59,138 bases of DNA from assembly GCA_028293805.1 (NCBI GenBank), contig JAQGOC010000147.1, positions 1 through 59,138 of the forward strand, in the 5' to 3' direction. Below, piece by piece: positions 17,036 to 26,468 of the stretch (positions are counted from its first letter, which is position 1; each line of letters begins with the position of its first letter). The notes beneath the pieces are model-generated. The model made no database searches. It saw nothing but the letters and a program-made list of their open reading frames with translations, and was not told the DNA's origin. Source of the DNA: Gammaproteobacteria bacterium (GTDB lineage: Bacteria > Pseudomonadota > Gammaproteobacteria > Steroidobacterales > Steroidobacteraceae). The position numbers and the translations under genes were made by a program.

Positions 17036-18178
17036 ATGACGAATGCCAAGGATAAAAACGAGCCGGCCTTGACGGAGTCCGGGCGCAAACGCCGGCGCTT
17101 CCTCGAGCGCACGGCATTGACGGCGGGGTCGGCGGCGGCAGCCGGGGCCATGCTGCCTGCGTTTTCGGTAGCCAAGCCGAGAGTGGCGGCTGAGGCCGCG
17201 CCGGCCAGTTGTCCTGACACGAAAGCCCCCATGCAGGACGTGGAAGGCAAGGTGGTCTTCATTACGGGCGGCGACAGCGGCATCGGCCTCGGGATAGCCC
17301 GGGCCTGCGCGAACGCCGGCATGAAAGTGGTGATCACCTATCGCAGCAAGGACCATCTCGATGAGGCGATGAAGGCCCTCGAGAGTGCCGCAGACCGCAT
17401 CCATGCGATCGGCGTCGACGTGACCGATCGTACCGCGATGGCGAATGCGGCCGAAGAGACCGTGAAAGTATTCGGTAAAGTTCACGTGCTCATCAACAAC
17501 GCCGGCGTCGGCATCATCGTGCCCCTGAGTGCCGCAACCTTCGATGACTGGGACTGGGGCATGAGTGTCAACGTGAACGCGGTGTTCAACGGCATTCATG
17601 CTTTTCTCCCGCGCATCAAGGCGCAGGACGAGGGCGGGCAGATCGTCACCACCTCGTCCATGAGCGGTCTCGTCATCGGCGCGACGGCGGGTATCTACTC
17701 GACCACCAAATTCGCGGTGGTCGGCATGATGGAAGCGCTGCGGGCGGAGCTGGCGAACACCAACATCGGCGCGTCCGTATTCTGCCCCGGTGTCGTGAAC
17801 ACGAACATCCGCGACTCGAACCGGAATCGGCCGGCATCGCTGGGGGATACGGCCTTCAAGCCCTATCCGAAACGGCTGGCGGCGATGCAGGAGGCGGCCC
17901 GCAACAACAAGGGAGCCCCGCCCGGCATGGATCCTCTGGAGTGCGGCGAACGGGTACTGCGTGGAATCCGCAACAACGACCTCTACATTCTCACGCATGC
18001 GGAGTACGAACAGGGCATCAGGGATCGCAACGAGGCGCTGCTGGCGTCGATTCCGATCGAGACGGAGCCGGCGCCGGAGGCACGCCTCGCGGCGGAGAAG
18101 GTCGTGCTGCGCAGTTCCGTCTACATCAACGAACGCAATCGCAAGCTGTGTGAGCGCGCGAGGCCGAAGAAGGCCTGA
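17036..18178 (+). CDS. Short-chain dehydrogenase/reductase with a Tat-like N-terminus
   Basis: The 380-residue protein is a classical SDR preceded by about 60 extra residues with a twin-arginine-like signal (KRRRFLERTALTAGSAAAAG, residues 18-37). The Rossmann core starts GKVVFITGGDSGIGLGIA, then NNAGVGI, the catalytic Ser in VTTSSMSG, and Tyr221-x3-Lys225 (IYSTTK). It oxidises or reduces an alcohol/ketone with NAD(P). Tat export would carry it folded with bound cofactor, which is unusual for an SDR. The start is ATG 17036 with GGAGGG at 17024-17029 rather than the adjoining TTG. It probably shares an operon with the TonB receptor. Substrate unknown. Confidence 0.87.
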   Translation: MTNAKDKNEPALTESGRKRRRFLERTALTAGSAAAAGAMLPAFSVAKPRVAAEAAPASCPDTKAPMQDVEGKVVFITGGDSGIGLGIARACANAGMKVVITYRSKDHLDEAMKALESAADRIHAIGVDVTDRTAMANAAEETVKVFGKVHVLINNAGVGIIVPLSAATFDDWDWGMSVNVNAVFNGIHAFLPRIKAQDEGGQIVTTSSMSGLVIGATAGIYSTTKFAVVGMMEALRAELANTNIGASVFCPGVVNTNIRDSNRNRPASLGDTAFKPYPKRLAAMQEAARNNKGAPPGMDPLECGERVLRGIRNNDLYILTHAEYEQGIRDRNEALLASIPIETEPAPEARLAAEKVVLRSSVYINERNRKLCERARPKKA

Positions 18179-18195
18179 AGGTCGGACGACGCGGG

Positions 18196-18227
18196 AAAAG
18201 CCGCCCCGTCAGGCCGGCTGGCTTTTT
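18196..18227 (+). terminator. Intrinsic terminator after the SDR gene
   Basis: AAAAGCC (18196-18202) pairs perfectly with GGCTTTT (18220-18226) and a T-run of five closes it. It lies 18 bp after the SDR stop, between convergent genes. In the minus direction the A-tract gives a shorter T-run, so it may act weakly for the opposing gene as well. The 17-nt loop contains further GC pairing. Confidence 0.55.
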
Positions 18228-18269
18228 GGGGTGTGGGCATCCGGGCCGCACAGCCCCGGACCTGCGCGA

Positions 18270-19205
18270 TCACGCGTCCGGCGCGAGATGGCCCCACAGG
18301 CTCTTGAAAGCCAGTGTCACGAACTGCGTCGAGTCGCCCCACCGCGCATCGAATTCCTTCGTGGGCGCCGCGGCGAGCACCTCGTCGGGTGCCATCCCTT
18401 TGCGCAACAACTTCTGCAAGCGGTCAAAAATCGTCGCGTACATGGCGTGCTGCGCCTCGAGGTCGGACTTCGTGAGCGTCGGCCCGTTGGCCGGTACGAC
18501 GGTCGTGTGGTCATCGGCAAGAGAGGCCAGCATCTGCAGGCCATCGACGAGACCGCCGATCCAGCCGCCCGTCTTGTAATCGATCACCGGCCATCCTTCA
18601 TTCGACACCACACCGCCGGCCACGATGACGTTGGACTCGCGCAGGAACGCGTAGATGTCACCGTCGGTATGCGCCTGCAGGAGGTAACCGTATTCAACCT
18701 GCTCGCGGCCGAATGTCATTTTTTGAGTGGAGTACAGTGTCTCGCTGGGGCGGGCTTTGGGTGGCAGCGGCCCGTAGGTGCCATTGCGTCCCGGCTCTTG
18801 CAGCGGGTAGCCCAGCCACAACCGGGTGTTCTCGTGGGCGATAATCTTGGCCCCTGCCTTGGCAAGCCGCTCGTTCGCGCCGGTCTGCTCGGGATGCCAG
18901 TGCGTGTTGACCAACGTATGGACGCGACGCGAATTCGTCTCTTTCAGGACGGCCTTGACCAGGTCGCCGGAGCGCGCCTCGAGGCCGCCATCGATCAGCA
19001 AAACGCCTTCGGGACCGTGCACTGCGACGCAATTGGCACCGGCCCCGGAGAATACCACCAGGTGGTCGTTCAAGCGGTTCGGAGCGATCGGAGGGGCACG
19101 ATCACGCGACAATGCTGGGCGAATAGCCAGTGGTGAGAGGGACAGCCCCGCGCTCGCGCACAGTGCTGTCTTGAGGAACTCGCGGCGGTCCGGAGGTTTT
19201 CGCAT
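18270..19205 (-). CDS. Tat-exported metallo-beta-lactamase-fold protein, copy A (altered metal motif)
   Basis: The 311-residue protein starts MRKPPDRREFLKTALCASAG, a Tat-type signal. The MBL fold follows: GANCVAVHGPEGVLLIDGG, then THWHPEQTG at 101-109 where the family has HxHxDH, so the usual Asp and His are Glu106 and Gln107. IIAHENTRLWLG and AHTDGDIYAF follow, but the final GHG histidine is replaced by PANGP. It is clearly paralogous to the protein at 30548-31480 (shared HENTRLWLG, AHTDGD, TGGWIGG). Such proteins are usually zinc hydrolases in the periplasm; here metal binding is doubtful. It diverges from DUF1592 copy A. The start at 19205 puts the RR motif at the N-terminus. Confidence 0.85.
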   Translation of the reverse strand: MRKPPDRREFLKTALCASAGLSLSPLAIRPALSRDRAPPIAPNRLNDHLVVFSGAGANCVAVHGPEGVLLIDGGLEARSGDLVKAVLKETNSRRVHTLVNTHWHPEQTGANERLAKAGAKIIAHENTRLWLGYPLQEPGRNGTYGPLPPKARPSETLYSTQKMTFGREQVEYGYLLQAHTDGDIYAFLRESNVIVAGGVVSNEGWPVIDYKTGGWIGGLVDGLQMLASLADDHTTVVPANGPTLTKSDLEAQHAMYATIFDRLQKLLRKGMAPDEVLAAAPTKEFDARWGDSTQFVTLAFKSLWGHLAPDA

Positions 19206-19344
19206 GTGGCTCACTGTAGCGCAGAACTCGAGGCGGAGCGCGGAGCTACTTTTGCTGCGCTGGAACACCTATTTTCACGCCGGCGCGGCTATAGCGCGCG
19301 AAGGGGCGTTGCTATAAGCGGCTGACACCTGTTGGGGGGCGTCC

Positions 19345-19360
19345 GTAACGGTTGAGTTAC
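19345..19360. promoter_or_regulatory. Inverted repeat GTAAC-N6-GTTAC before DUF1592 copy A
   Basis: A perfect 5-bp inverted repeat with a 6-bp spacer ends 13 bp before the start codon of the DUF1592 gene, just upstream of its GAGG ribosome-binding site, in the 168-bp divergent region with the MBL-fold gene. It could be an operator or a small hairpin affecting translation. No equivalent was seen before copy B. Confidence 0.28.
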
Positions 19361-19373
19361 ACGCGAGGCGTAG

Positions 19374-21950
19374 ATGACACGTGGATTTTGGGGACGAGTT
19401 CTGCTGGCCGCAGGCGCTTGCTGCTGGACTTTGGCGTGGAGCGTCGACGCGCCGTCTGACCCGACCTCTCCGGCCGCGGCTGCAACACCGACGGCACCGC
19501 CTCCCGCCCACGCGACTTCAGGGGGCGCCAGCGCGCTCGATTCGGGCGCTCAAAAGGCGAGCCCCCCAACAGCCGATGCCGCGGCAGACGCCGCCGCCGT
19601 ACCGGGCGCCGACCAGCATTGGGGCATGCTCAAGCAGTATTGCAGCAAGTGCCACAACGCCGAGGATTGGGCGGGCGGTGTCGCTTTCGACACGATGACT
19701 CCGGGGGAGATCCCGGACCAGGCGCAGACCTGGGAGCACGCGGTGCGCAAGCTCCGCGGCCGGTTGATGCCCCCGCCGGGAAATCCGCAGCCGGACTCGG
19801 CCACCATTCATTCGTTCGTCGGCTGGCTCGAGACCACTCTCGATCAGGCCGGCACAGCGCGTCCCGACCCGGGGCGCGTCGCTCTTCACCGGCTCAACCG
19901 CAAGGAGTACGCGAACGCCGTCTGGGAGCTGCTGCATGTCAGGGTGGATCCCAACACCATTCTGCCCCAGGACGACAGAAGTGACGGCTTCGATAACGTC
20001 GCGAGCGTGCTGCAGGTTTCGCCGTCGTTCCTGGATCAATATCTCGCGGCGGCGCGCGCCATCTCCGTGGAAGCGGTCGGTGAGATTCCCGAACACCCCT
20101 CTGGCGTTCAGTACATCGTGAAGAACGCCGGAACCCAGGCGTTCCATGTCGAGGGCCTGCCGCTGGGAACGCGCGGTGGCATGGTCGTCGAGCACGTATT
20201 TCCGGCCGATGGCGAATACGAGCTCAACATCGGCAACCTCGCCGTCGCACTCTGGGTTTACAACATGGAGTTCGAGAACACGCTCATCGCAACGCTCGAC
20301 GGGAAGAAATTCTGGGAGGGAAAGCTCGGCGGCGAAGAGGACATGAAGTCCATCGACCAGAAGCAGGATCCCGCGGTCGATGCCATCAATGCGCGCCTCA
20401 AGGGGATCAAATTCAAGGCCACCGCGGGACCGCACAAGCTCGCCGTGACCTTTCTGCACCGCACGTTCGCCGAGTCCGACGACCGCCTGTTTGCGCAGCT
20501 TCCGGGCGGCGCCCAGGACCGGATCCTGCGCCTCGGCAACTTCGAAGTTCGCGGCCCGTTCGCGCCCACCGGCATCAGCGAGACACCAAGCCGCAAGAAA
20601 ATCCTCACCTGCCGTCCCGCCGCGCCGGCCGAAGAAGAGCCGTGCGCGCAGAAGATCGTGGCGACGCTGGCCCGCGAGGCTTTCCGGCGGCCGGTGACCG
20701 ATGCGGACCAGAAGCTCCTGATGCGGTTCTATCGCAGCGGCCGCCAGGAGAAGGACTTCGACTCCGGCGTTCGCAAAGTAGTGACGGCGATACTCGCCAG
20801 TCCGTTCTTCCTCTACCGAGCCGAGCGCACTCCTGAGCTCGTAGCCACAGCAGCCGCGCCTGGCGCACCGGCGGCCCCTGTGAGCTATCGGATCACGGAT
20901 CTGGAGCTTGCCTCGCGGCTCTCGTTTTTCCTCTGGAGCACGCTGCCGGATGAGCAGCTGCTGAGCCTTGCGGGGGCCGGCAGGTTGCACGAGCCGGAGG
21001 TTCTCAAAGCCCAGGTGCAGCGCATGCTGGCCGACCCGAAATCGGAAACTCTGGCCACGAATTTCGCATTCCAATGGCTGGGGATGGACCGGCTGGCGGA
21101 GATCCAACCGGATCCGAATATCTTTCCGTATGCAGGGGACCCGCGCGAGGACTTCCGCACGGAGATGAGGCTGTTCGTCGACAGCATCTTCCGCGAAGAT
21201 CACGACGTCATGGATCTGCTGAATGCGAACTACACGTTCGTGAATGAACGGCTCGCTCTTCACTACGGCATCAACAACGTTCGCGGCGACCGCTTCCGTC
21301 GCGTGATGCTGCAGGACCCCAATCGCTGGGGACTGTTGGGTAAGGGTGGGGTGCTGATGTCCACCGCCTACCCGAACCGCACGGCACCGGTACTACGCGG
21401 TGCGTGGATACTGGAGCGGATTACGGGCACGCCGCCGTCGCCGCCACCCCCCGCCGTGCCGTCGCTGAAGGAAAACAAGACGGGCGAGACGCCGCACACC
21501 GTGCGCGAGCTGATGGCTCTTCACCGCGACAAGCCGGCTTGTTTCGCCTGTCACGGAGTGCTCGATCCGCTCGGGTTCGCGCTCGAGAACTATGATGCGG
21601 TCGGCGCCTGGCGCACCAAGGACCGCATTGCCGGCACCGTGATCGATGCGTCCGGTGTGCTTCCGGATGGCACCAAGATCAATGGGCCCGGCGATCTGCG
21701 CAAGGCGCTCTCGTCCAACCCCGGTCAGTTTGTCCAGACCCTGACCGAGAAGCTCATGACCTACGCGACCGGGCGCGCGGTCGACTATCACGACATGCCG
21801 ACCATCCGGGCAATCGTGCGCGACAGCGCGCAGGATCACTATCGATTCTCGTCATTGGTCATGCGTGTGATCGACAGCGACCAGTTCCAGAAGCGTACCC
21901 CGCCGGGCGAGGCGATCGCGCACAAGACGCAGACCGCCCAGCGGCAGTAG
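19374..21950 (+). CDS. DUF1592/DUF1588 c-type haem protein, copy A
   Basis: The 858-residue exported protein has an N-terminal hydrophobic segment (residues 7-22), a Pro/Ala-rich stretch, and a cytochrome-like site YCSKCHN (C90-C93-H94). The domain series DUF1587 (HRLNRKEYANAVWELL, DGFDNVASVLQVSPSFLDQYL), DUF1595 (EEPCAQKIVATLAREAFRRPVT), DUF1592 (ELASRLSFFLWSTLPDEQLL) and DUF1588/DUF1585 follows, with a second haem-type site CFACHGVLDPLGFALENYDAVG (C723, C726, H727). This architecture is known from planctomycete and proteobacterial secreted proteins without proven activity; a periplasmic redox role is inferred. It is first of a three-gene run with DUF1552 (11 bp later) and the ankyrin gene. 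Copy B at 31491 is paralogous throughout. Confidence 0.88.
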   Translation: MTRGFWGRVLLAAGACCWTLAWSVDAPSDPTSPAAAATPTAPPPAHATSGGASALDSGAQKASPPTADAAADAAAVPGADQHWGMLKQYCSKCHNAEDWAGGVAFDTMTPGEIPDQAQTWEHAVRKLRGRLMPPPGNPQPDSATIHSFVGWLETTLDQAGTARPDPGRVALHRLNRKEYANAVWELLHVRVDPNTILPQDDRSDGFDNVASVLQVSPSFLDQYLAAARAISVEAVGEIPEHPSGVQYIVKNAGTQAFHVEGLPLGTRGGMVVEHVFPADGEYELNIGNLAVALWVYNMEFENTLIATLDGKKFWEGKLGGEEDMKSIDQKQDPAVDAINARLKGIKFKATAGPHKLAVTFLHRTFAESDDRLFAQLPGGAQDRILRLGNFEVRGPFAPTGISETPSRKKILTCRPAAPAEEEPCAQKIVATLAREAFRRPVTDADQKLLMRFYRSGRQEKDFDSGVRKVVTAILASPFFLYRAERTPELVATAAAPGAPAAPVSYRITDLELASRLSFFLWSTLPDEQLLSLAGAGRLHEPEVLKAQVQRMLADPKSETLATNFAFQWLGMDRLAEIQPDPNIFPYAGDPREDFRTEMRLFVDSIFREDHDVMDLLNANYTFVNERLALHYGINNVRGDRFRRVMLQDPNRWGLLGKGGVLMSTAYPNRTAPVLRGAWILERITGTPPSPPPPAVPSLKENKTGETPHTVRELMALHRDKPACFACHGVLDPLGFALENYDAVGAWRTKDRIAGTVIDASGVLPDGTKINGPGDLRKALSSNPGQFVQTLTEKLMTYATGRAVDYHDMPTIRAIVRDSAQDHYRFSSLVMRVIDSDQFQKRTPPGEAIAHKTQTAQRQ

Positions 21951-21961
21951 TTGGAGTAAGC

Positions 21962-23278
21962 ATGCATTTCATCACGAAGAAGCACCTCTCCCGCCGCACC
22001 ATCCTGCGGGGCTTGGGCGTGTCGATCGCTCTGCCGCTGCTGGATGCCATGATCCCCGCCGCTACCGCGCTTGCGAATACCGCCGCCACACCCCGTCCGC
22101 GCATGGGATTCATCTACTTCCCGCACGGCGCGATCATGAATCGCTGGGCGCCGGAGAAGACCGGTGCGGATTATGAGATGACCCAGATTCTCAAACCCCT
22201 GGAGTCTTTCAGGGACCAGATGACGATCGTCAGCGGTCTGCGCAACAAGGCGGGCGAGAGCCCGGCTCCGCACGCCATCATTGCCGGCACATGGTTGGGT
22301 TGTGTGGCCCCGGCCGTGAGCCAGGCTCCGCACGCCGGCACTTCCGCTGATCAAGTCGCAGCCCAATACATCGGCCAGGACACGACGCTGCCGTCGTTGG
22401 AGCTCGCCGGCGAGGATGGCGGCGGTGCGTGTGATCCCGGGTACGGCTGTTCGTATTCCGGCACGATTGCATTTCGCACGCCCACGCAGCCGCTGCCCAT
22501 GGAACACAATCCGCGGAAAGTGTTCTATCGGCTATTCGGGCAGGGCGATACCGCTGAAGAGCGGCATGCCATCGTCACCGAGACCGAAAGCATTCTCGAC
22601 CTCGCCAAGGGCAACGCCGCGGATCTGCAACGAGAGCTGGGACCCGCCGACCGTGCCATGCTGAGCGACTACCTCGATTCCATTCGCGAGGTCGAGCGTC
22701 GCGTGCAGAAGCAGAGGGAAAAGGAGAGCGCCGGCATCAAGCTCCCGAATGCTCCCGCCGGCATCAATCAGGACTTCGCCAAGCAGCTCGACACGATGTT
22801 CGAGATGATCGCGCTCGCATACCAGGCCAACGTCACTCGTGTGACCACATTCATGATGGCCAAGGAGGTCAGCATGCGCACGTACAACCAGATCGGCGTG
22901 CCGGACGCCTTTCATCCCCTTTCGCATCACCAGAACGACCCGGCAAAGCTGGACCGTCTCGCGAAAATCCAGACTTACCACTCCGAGGCGTTCGCGCGCT
23001 TCCTCAGGCGACTGTCGACGACGCCGGACGGCGATGGATCGCTGCTGGATCACTCGATCCTGCTCTATGGCAGCAACATGAGCAACAGCGACATGCACAA
23101 CAACGACCCCTTGCCTGCAGCCGTGCTCGGACGCGGCTATGGCAAGATCAAGGGCGGCCAGCACCTGCACTATCCGCAGGACACGCCGCTGGCGAATCTG
23201 CTCCTGACGCTGCTGGTCCGGGCCGGGATTCCGGTGGACAAGCATGGCAACAGTACGGGAATGCTGGCCGAGGTTTGA
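21962..23278 (+). CDS. Tat-exported DUF1552 protein, copy A
   Basis: The 438-residue protein begins with a Tat signal (SRRTILRGLGVSIALPLLDA, residues 10-29). The DUF1552 body has GFIYFPHGAIMNRW, MTIVSGLRNKAGESP, AAQYIGQDTTLPSLELAGED, YSGTIAFRTPTQPLPMEHNPRK, and the C-terminal LLDHSILLYGSNMSNSDMHNNDPLPAAVLG. The family is related to DUF1501-like secreted proteins with an alkaline-phosphatase/sulfatase-type fold, is nearly always paired with DUF1592/DUF1588 genes, and has no proven function. Tat export implies folding, perhaps with a cofactor, in the cytoplasm. A GGAG ribosome-binding site precedes the ATG. Most motifs match copy B at 34156. Confidence 0.88.
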   Translation: MHFITKKHLSRRTILRGLGVSIALPLLDAMIPAATALANTAATPRPRMGFIYFPHGAIMNRWAPEKTGADYEMTQILKPLESFRDQMTIVSGLRNKAGESPAPHAIIAGTWLGCVAPAVSQAPHAGTSADQVAAQYIGQDTTLPSLELAGEDGGGACDPGYGCSYSGTIAFRTPTQPLPMEHNPRKVFYRLFGQGDTAEERHAIVTETESILDLAKGNAADLQRELGPADRAMLSDYLDSIREVERRVQKQREKESAGIKLPNAPAGINQDFAKQLDTMFEMIALAYQANVTRVTTFMMAKEVSMRTYNQIGVPDAFHPLSHHQNDPAKLDRLAKIQTYHSEAFARFLRRLSTTPDGDGSLLDHSILLYGSNMSNSDMHNNDPLPAAVLGRGYGKIKGGQHLHYPQDTPLANLLLTLLVRAGIPVDKHGNSTGMLAEV

Positions 23279-23279
23279 G

Positions 23280-24878
23280 ATGCGGGCGCGAATAACGGGC
23301 GCGGCGGTTCGCATGAAGGGCGCTGCCCTGCGCACGGCCGCCGTCGTCTTCGTGACGGCGGTGTTGGGAGCCGGAATTGCCAGGGCGGCGGACTCTCTGG
23401 TGGACGTCGTGGAGGCAAAGAACCACGACGCCGCGGTGGCGATGATCGGGCAGGGCGTCGACGTTCGCGCGCGCAGCGCGGACGGCACCACCGCACTTCA
23501 TTGGGCGGTCTATAACGACGACGCCGATCTGGTCGATCGCCTGATTCGCGCGGGAGCGGATGTCTCGGTCGCGAACGATTATGGCGCCACGCCGATGATG
23601 CAGGCCGCGACGGTTGCCGATCCTGTGATCCTCAAGCGGCTGTTGAAAGCCGGCGCTGCGGTGGAGTCACCGAATCGCGAGGGCCAGACCGCACTCATGG
23701 TCGTGGCACGCACGGGCAATGTGGAAGCCGCGAAACTCCTGTTGAGTCACGGCGCGCAGGTCAATGCCAAAGAGCAGTGGGGCGGGCAGTCGGCATTGAT
23801 GTGGGCGGTCGCGCAACACCAGCCGGATATGGTGAAGCTCCTGATCGATCACGGCGCGAATGTCAACGACCGCAGCGCGGTCCGGGATTGGCAGCGGCGC
23901 GTCACGGCGGAGGGCCGTCCCAAGAACATGAATCACGGCGGCTTCACGCCGTTGCTGTACGCGGCTCGCGAAGGCTGCCTCGAGTGCGCGAAACATCTCC
24001 TCAAGGCAAAGGCGAATATTGACCTGCCGGATCCCGACGGCACGACGCCTCTCATTCTCGCGCTGATGAACATGCGGTTCGACCTTGCGGCGTATCTGAT
24101 TTCGGCAGGCGCTGACGTCAACAAGTGGGACTTCTACGGCAACACACCATTGTATGTCGCCATCGACATGAACGATCTGCCCCGCGGCGGACGGCCCGAT
24201 CTGCCGTCGGTGGATGACACGACGGGGCTTCAGGTTGCGCAGATGCTGCTCGAGCGCGGCGCCAATGTGAATGCACAGTTGAAGCTACGGCCGCAGTATC
24301 GCAATGGTGTGTTCGATCGTGGCGGCGACCAGGTGCTTTCGACCGGCGCCACGCCGCTGTTGCTGGCGGCGAAGGTGGGCGATGCCGACGCGATCAAGTT
24401 GCTGTTGAAGTACAAGCCGCTGATCGACCTGCCGACCTCCGCGGGGGTAACGCCCCTCATGGCCGCGGCCGGCATGGGCCATAGCTTCAATCCTACTCGC
24501 GGCCGCTTCAAGACCGACGCGCACGCCGCCGAAGCAGTGCGTCTCTTGCAGGAAGCTGGCGCCACGGTTAACGGATCCAGCAAGGACGGCATGACCGCGC
24601 TCCACAGCGCGGCCGAGCACGGCTGGAATGAAACGTTGAAGCTGCTGGTCGCGGACGGAGCGGATCTTCAGCCAAAGAACGGCAAGGGGCTCACACCTAT
24701 CGATTACGCTGCGGGACGCCATGAGCGCGCGTTTCTCGAGCCGGAACATGTACGGCACGATGAGACGATGGCTCTGTTGAAGGGGTACATCGTCGCCGCG
24801 ACGGGCAAGCCGCCCGTGGAGTTTGCCGGCACCCTCAATCGCTCGACGCGGGGCACGGGCGCGGCGGTCGCGAATTAG
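23280..24878 (+). CDS. Exported ankyrin-repeat protein, copy A
   Basis: The 532-residue protein starts 1 bp after the DUF1552 stop. An N-terminal export signal (KGAALRTAAVVFVTAVLGAGIARA, internal Met at 23313 as alternative start) is followed by about ten ankyrin repeats. Examples are DGTTALHWAVYNDDADLVDRLIRAGAD, EGQTALMVVARTGNVEAAKLLLSHGAQ and DGMTALHSAAEHGWNETLKLLVADGAD. Loops between repeats 5 and 8 are long and contain a GRPDLPSVDDTTG segment also present in copy B. Ankyrin arrays bind other proteins; a periplasmic array fused to this operon suggests a scaffold or inhibitor for the DUF1592/DUF1552 pair. No catalytic domain is visible. Confidence 0.88.
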   Translation: MRARITGAAVRMKGAALRTAAVVFVTAVLGAGIARAADSLVDVVEAKNHDAAVAMIGQGVDVRARSADGTTALHWAVYNDDADLVDRLIRAGADVSVANDYGATPMMQAATVADPVILKRLLKAGAAVESPNREGQTALMVVARTGNVEAAKLLLSHGAQVNAKEQWGGQSALMWAVAQHQPDMVKLLIDHGANVNDRSAVRDWQRRVTAEGRPKNMNHGGFTPLLYAAREGCLECAKHLLKAKANIDLPDPDGTTPLILALMNMRFDLAAYLISAGADVNKWDFYGNTPLYVAIDMNDLPRGGRPDLPSVDDTTGLQVAQMLLERGANVNAQLKLRPQYRNGVFDRGGDQVLSTGATPLLLAAKVGDADAIKLLLKYKPLIDLPTSAGVTPLMAAAGMGHSFNPTRGRFKTDAHAAEAVRLLQEAGATVNGSSKDGMTALHSAAEHGWNETLKLLVADGADLQPKNGKGLTPIDYAAGRHERAFLEPEHVRHDETMALLKGYIVAATGKPPVEFAGTLNRSTRGTGAAVAN

Positions 24879-24909
24879 GAAATGGACGGGCCAGGCGCCG
24901 ACTGGCGCG

Positions 24910-26385
24910 TCAGTGGTTTGCCGCCAACTCGGCCGGGTCCAGCACACGCCCGTGGAGGATGATCTTTTCGATCTTCTCGTAGGCGCGGATCGTCTGCATC
25001 GGATCGGCGTGCAGGAGCAGGAGATTGGCGCGCTTGCCGGCTTGTACCGTGCCGACCTCGCGGCTCAGTCCCAGCCCTTCGGCATTCATCAAGGTTGCGG
25101 CGCTGAATATCTGGCTGGGCGTCACGCCGGCATCGAGGAGCCGCCGCATTTCAAGCATGCCGTTGAGTCCCGGCGGATTGGCGTACGTGGGACCGCTGGG
25201 CGTGTCCGAGCCGAACAATAGCCGCGCGTCATGTTTGGCCATGTAGGCCACGGTGCTTTTGGTGCGGGCTATGGCGCCAGCGTCGACGTCATGCGGCGGA
25301 TGTGCGGGTTCCACCTGCAGCTGCTTTGCAAGTTGTTCGTGAAACCACTGTCCCTCCTTCGTTTTGTACCACGCAATCAGGCTCGCCGGAAGTGCTGTCG
25401 CCAACAGGGGATCGGACAGAAAGCCTTCGACGAACAGGTCGTGCTCGCCGTAGAGCACCTGCATGGTCGGCTGCCAGCCCACGTTGGTGGTCAACACCTC
25501 ATCCAGGATTTTCTGGACGGCGGGAGTGACCTGGGTGACTTTCCAGGGCTCGTTCCAGTTCCACAGGCCATGAGCCAGGATGTTGACTCCCGCCTGCAGG
25601 CCAAACGCCTGGGCTTCGGACGAGTTCGCGTGCATCAGCACCGGGAGGCCCGCCGCATGGGCGGCACGGACCAACGCCTGTATCGTGGCGAGTTGCGGTA
25701 CGGGTAGATCGTGAGCAGCGCCGAAACCACGCTCGAAGTATGTTTTCACGCAAATGGCGCCATCGGCTTGCATTCGCTGCACCACGGCCTCCGGTGTGTG
25801 CAGCGACGCATCGACGCCGTCCGGCAGGGCAGCCGCGCTGCCGGCCTCGACGATGAAGTAAGGCATCGCCTGATACCGCAGCGGCTGCCGCTCGAAGTTG
25901 GACGGGTAGCCGTCTTTGACAGGCGCGCCGCCGCAAAAGTAGCTGTCCGGATGCAGTGCGTGGGCATTCCATTCGGCCATGGCTTGCGGCGTCGAGCTCA
26001 GATCGACCAGCGTCGTAAAGCCGAAGTACAGGTAACTTTTCGGGAACTGGTCGCGAGCCGCTTGCGCAATCTGCGGATGCGCTTGCTCCTGCTCGGGCAG
26101 CATGCCCGGGACCCCCCCGAGGTGCACGTGCGTGTCGATCAGCCCTGGTGTCAGATAGAGGCCCGTGCCATCGATGACCTCCCCCGGGCCGGGTGCGACT
26201 TTGGATGAGAAAGGCGCGATCTTTACGATGCGATCGTCATGGATGTAGACGCTGGCGCCCCGCACGGGACTGACGCGCTCCGGTGAGACGATCGTCACAT
26301 TGTCGATCTGCAAATCGTGCGCCTCTGCTGAAACGCACAGCAATCCGCACGCGCTCAAGCAAAGCCCGGCACCACGAGACCCCAT
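24910..26385 (-). CDS. Exported amidohydrolase (imidazolonepropionase-like)
   Basis: The 491-residue protein has a Sec signal (GAGLCLSACGLLCVSAEA, residues 5-21) and a metal-dependent amidohydrolase body. Metal ligands include His86 and His88 in GLIDTHVHLGG, a candidate bridging Lys in ICVKTYFERGFG, histidines in VLMHANSSEAQ and ILAHGLWN, and Asp in LLFGSDTPSG. It ends with the usual composite beta-sandwich segment GTVQAGKRANLLLLHADPMQTI. It would hydrolyse a cyclic amide, dipeptide-like or other C-N substrate in the envelope. It sits between the two copies of the duplicated module, convergent with ankyrin copy A, with a small hairpin upstream of its start. Confidence 0.86.
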   Translation of the reverse strand: MGSRGAGLCLSACGLLCVSAEAHDLQIDNVTIVSPERVSPVRGASVYIHDDRIVKIAPFSSKVAPGPGEVIDGTGLYLTPGLIDTHVHLGGVPGMLPEQEQAHPQIAQAARDQFPKSYLYFGFTTLVDLSSTPQAMAEWNAHALHPDSYFCGGAPVKDGYPSNFERQPLRYQAMPYFIVEAGSAAALPDGVDASLHTPEAVVQRMQADGAICVKTYFERGFGAAHDLPVPQLATIQALVRAAHAAGLPVLMHANSSEAQAFGLQAGVNILAHGLWNWNEPWKVTQVTPAVQKILDEVLTTNVGWQPTMQVLYGEHDLFVEGFLSDPLLATALPASLIAWYKTKEGQWFHEQLAKQLQVEPAHPPHDVDAGAIARTKSTVAYMAKHDARLLFGSDTPSGPTYANPPGLNGMLEMRRLLDAGVTPSQIFSAATLMNAEGLGLSREVGTVQAGKRANLLLLHADPMQTIRAYEKIEKIILHGRVLDPAELAANH

Positions 26386-26400
26386 CGCTCAACCCCATTA

Positions 26401-26416
26401 CAGGACGAATGTCCTG
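26401..26416. promoter_or_regulatory. 6-bp hairpin CAGGAC-GAAT-GTCCTG upstream of the amidohydrolase gene
   Basis: A perfect 6-bp stem with a GAAT loop lies 15 bp upstream of the amidohydrolase start (minus strand). It may be an operator or a leader hairpin near the ribosome-binding site. Nothing else is seen in the short gap 26386-26468. Confidence 0.3.
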
Positions 26417-26468
26417 CATGCTAAGCCGATGCCGGGCTTTGCCCCAAGCCCTACGTCGCAGTTGTGGC

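Noticed and set aside
24895..24908. Hairpin GCGCC-GACT-GGCGC between ankyrin copy A and the amidohydrolase, as a terminator
   Set aside because: Only a 5-bp stem with no T-run; such stems are frequent by chance in GC-rich DNA.
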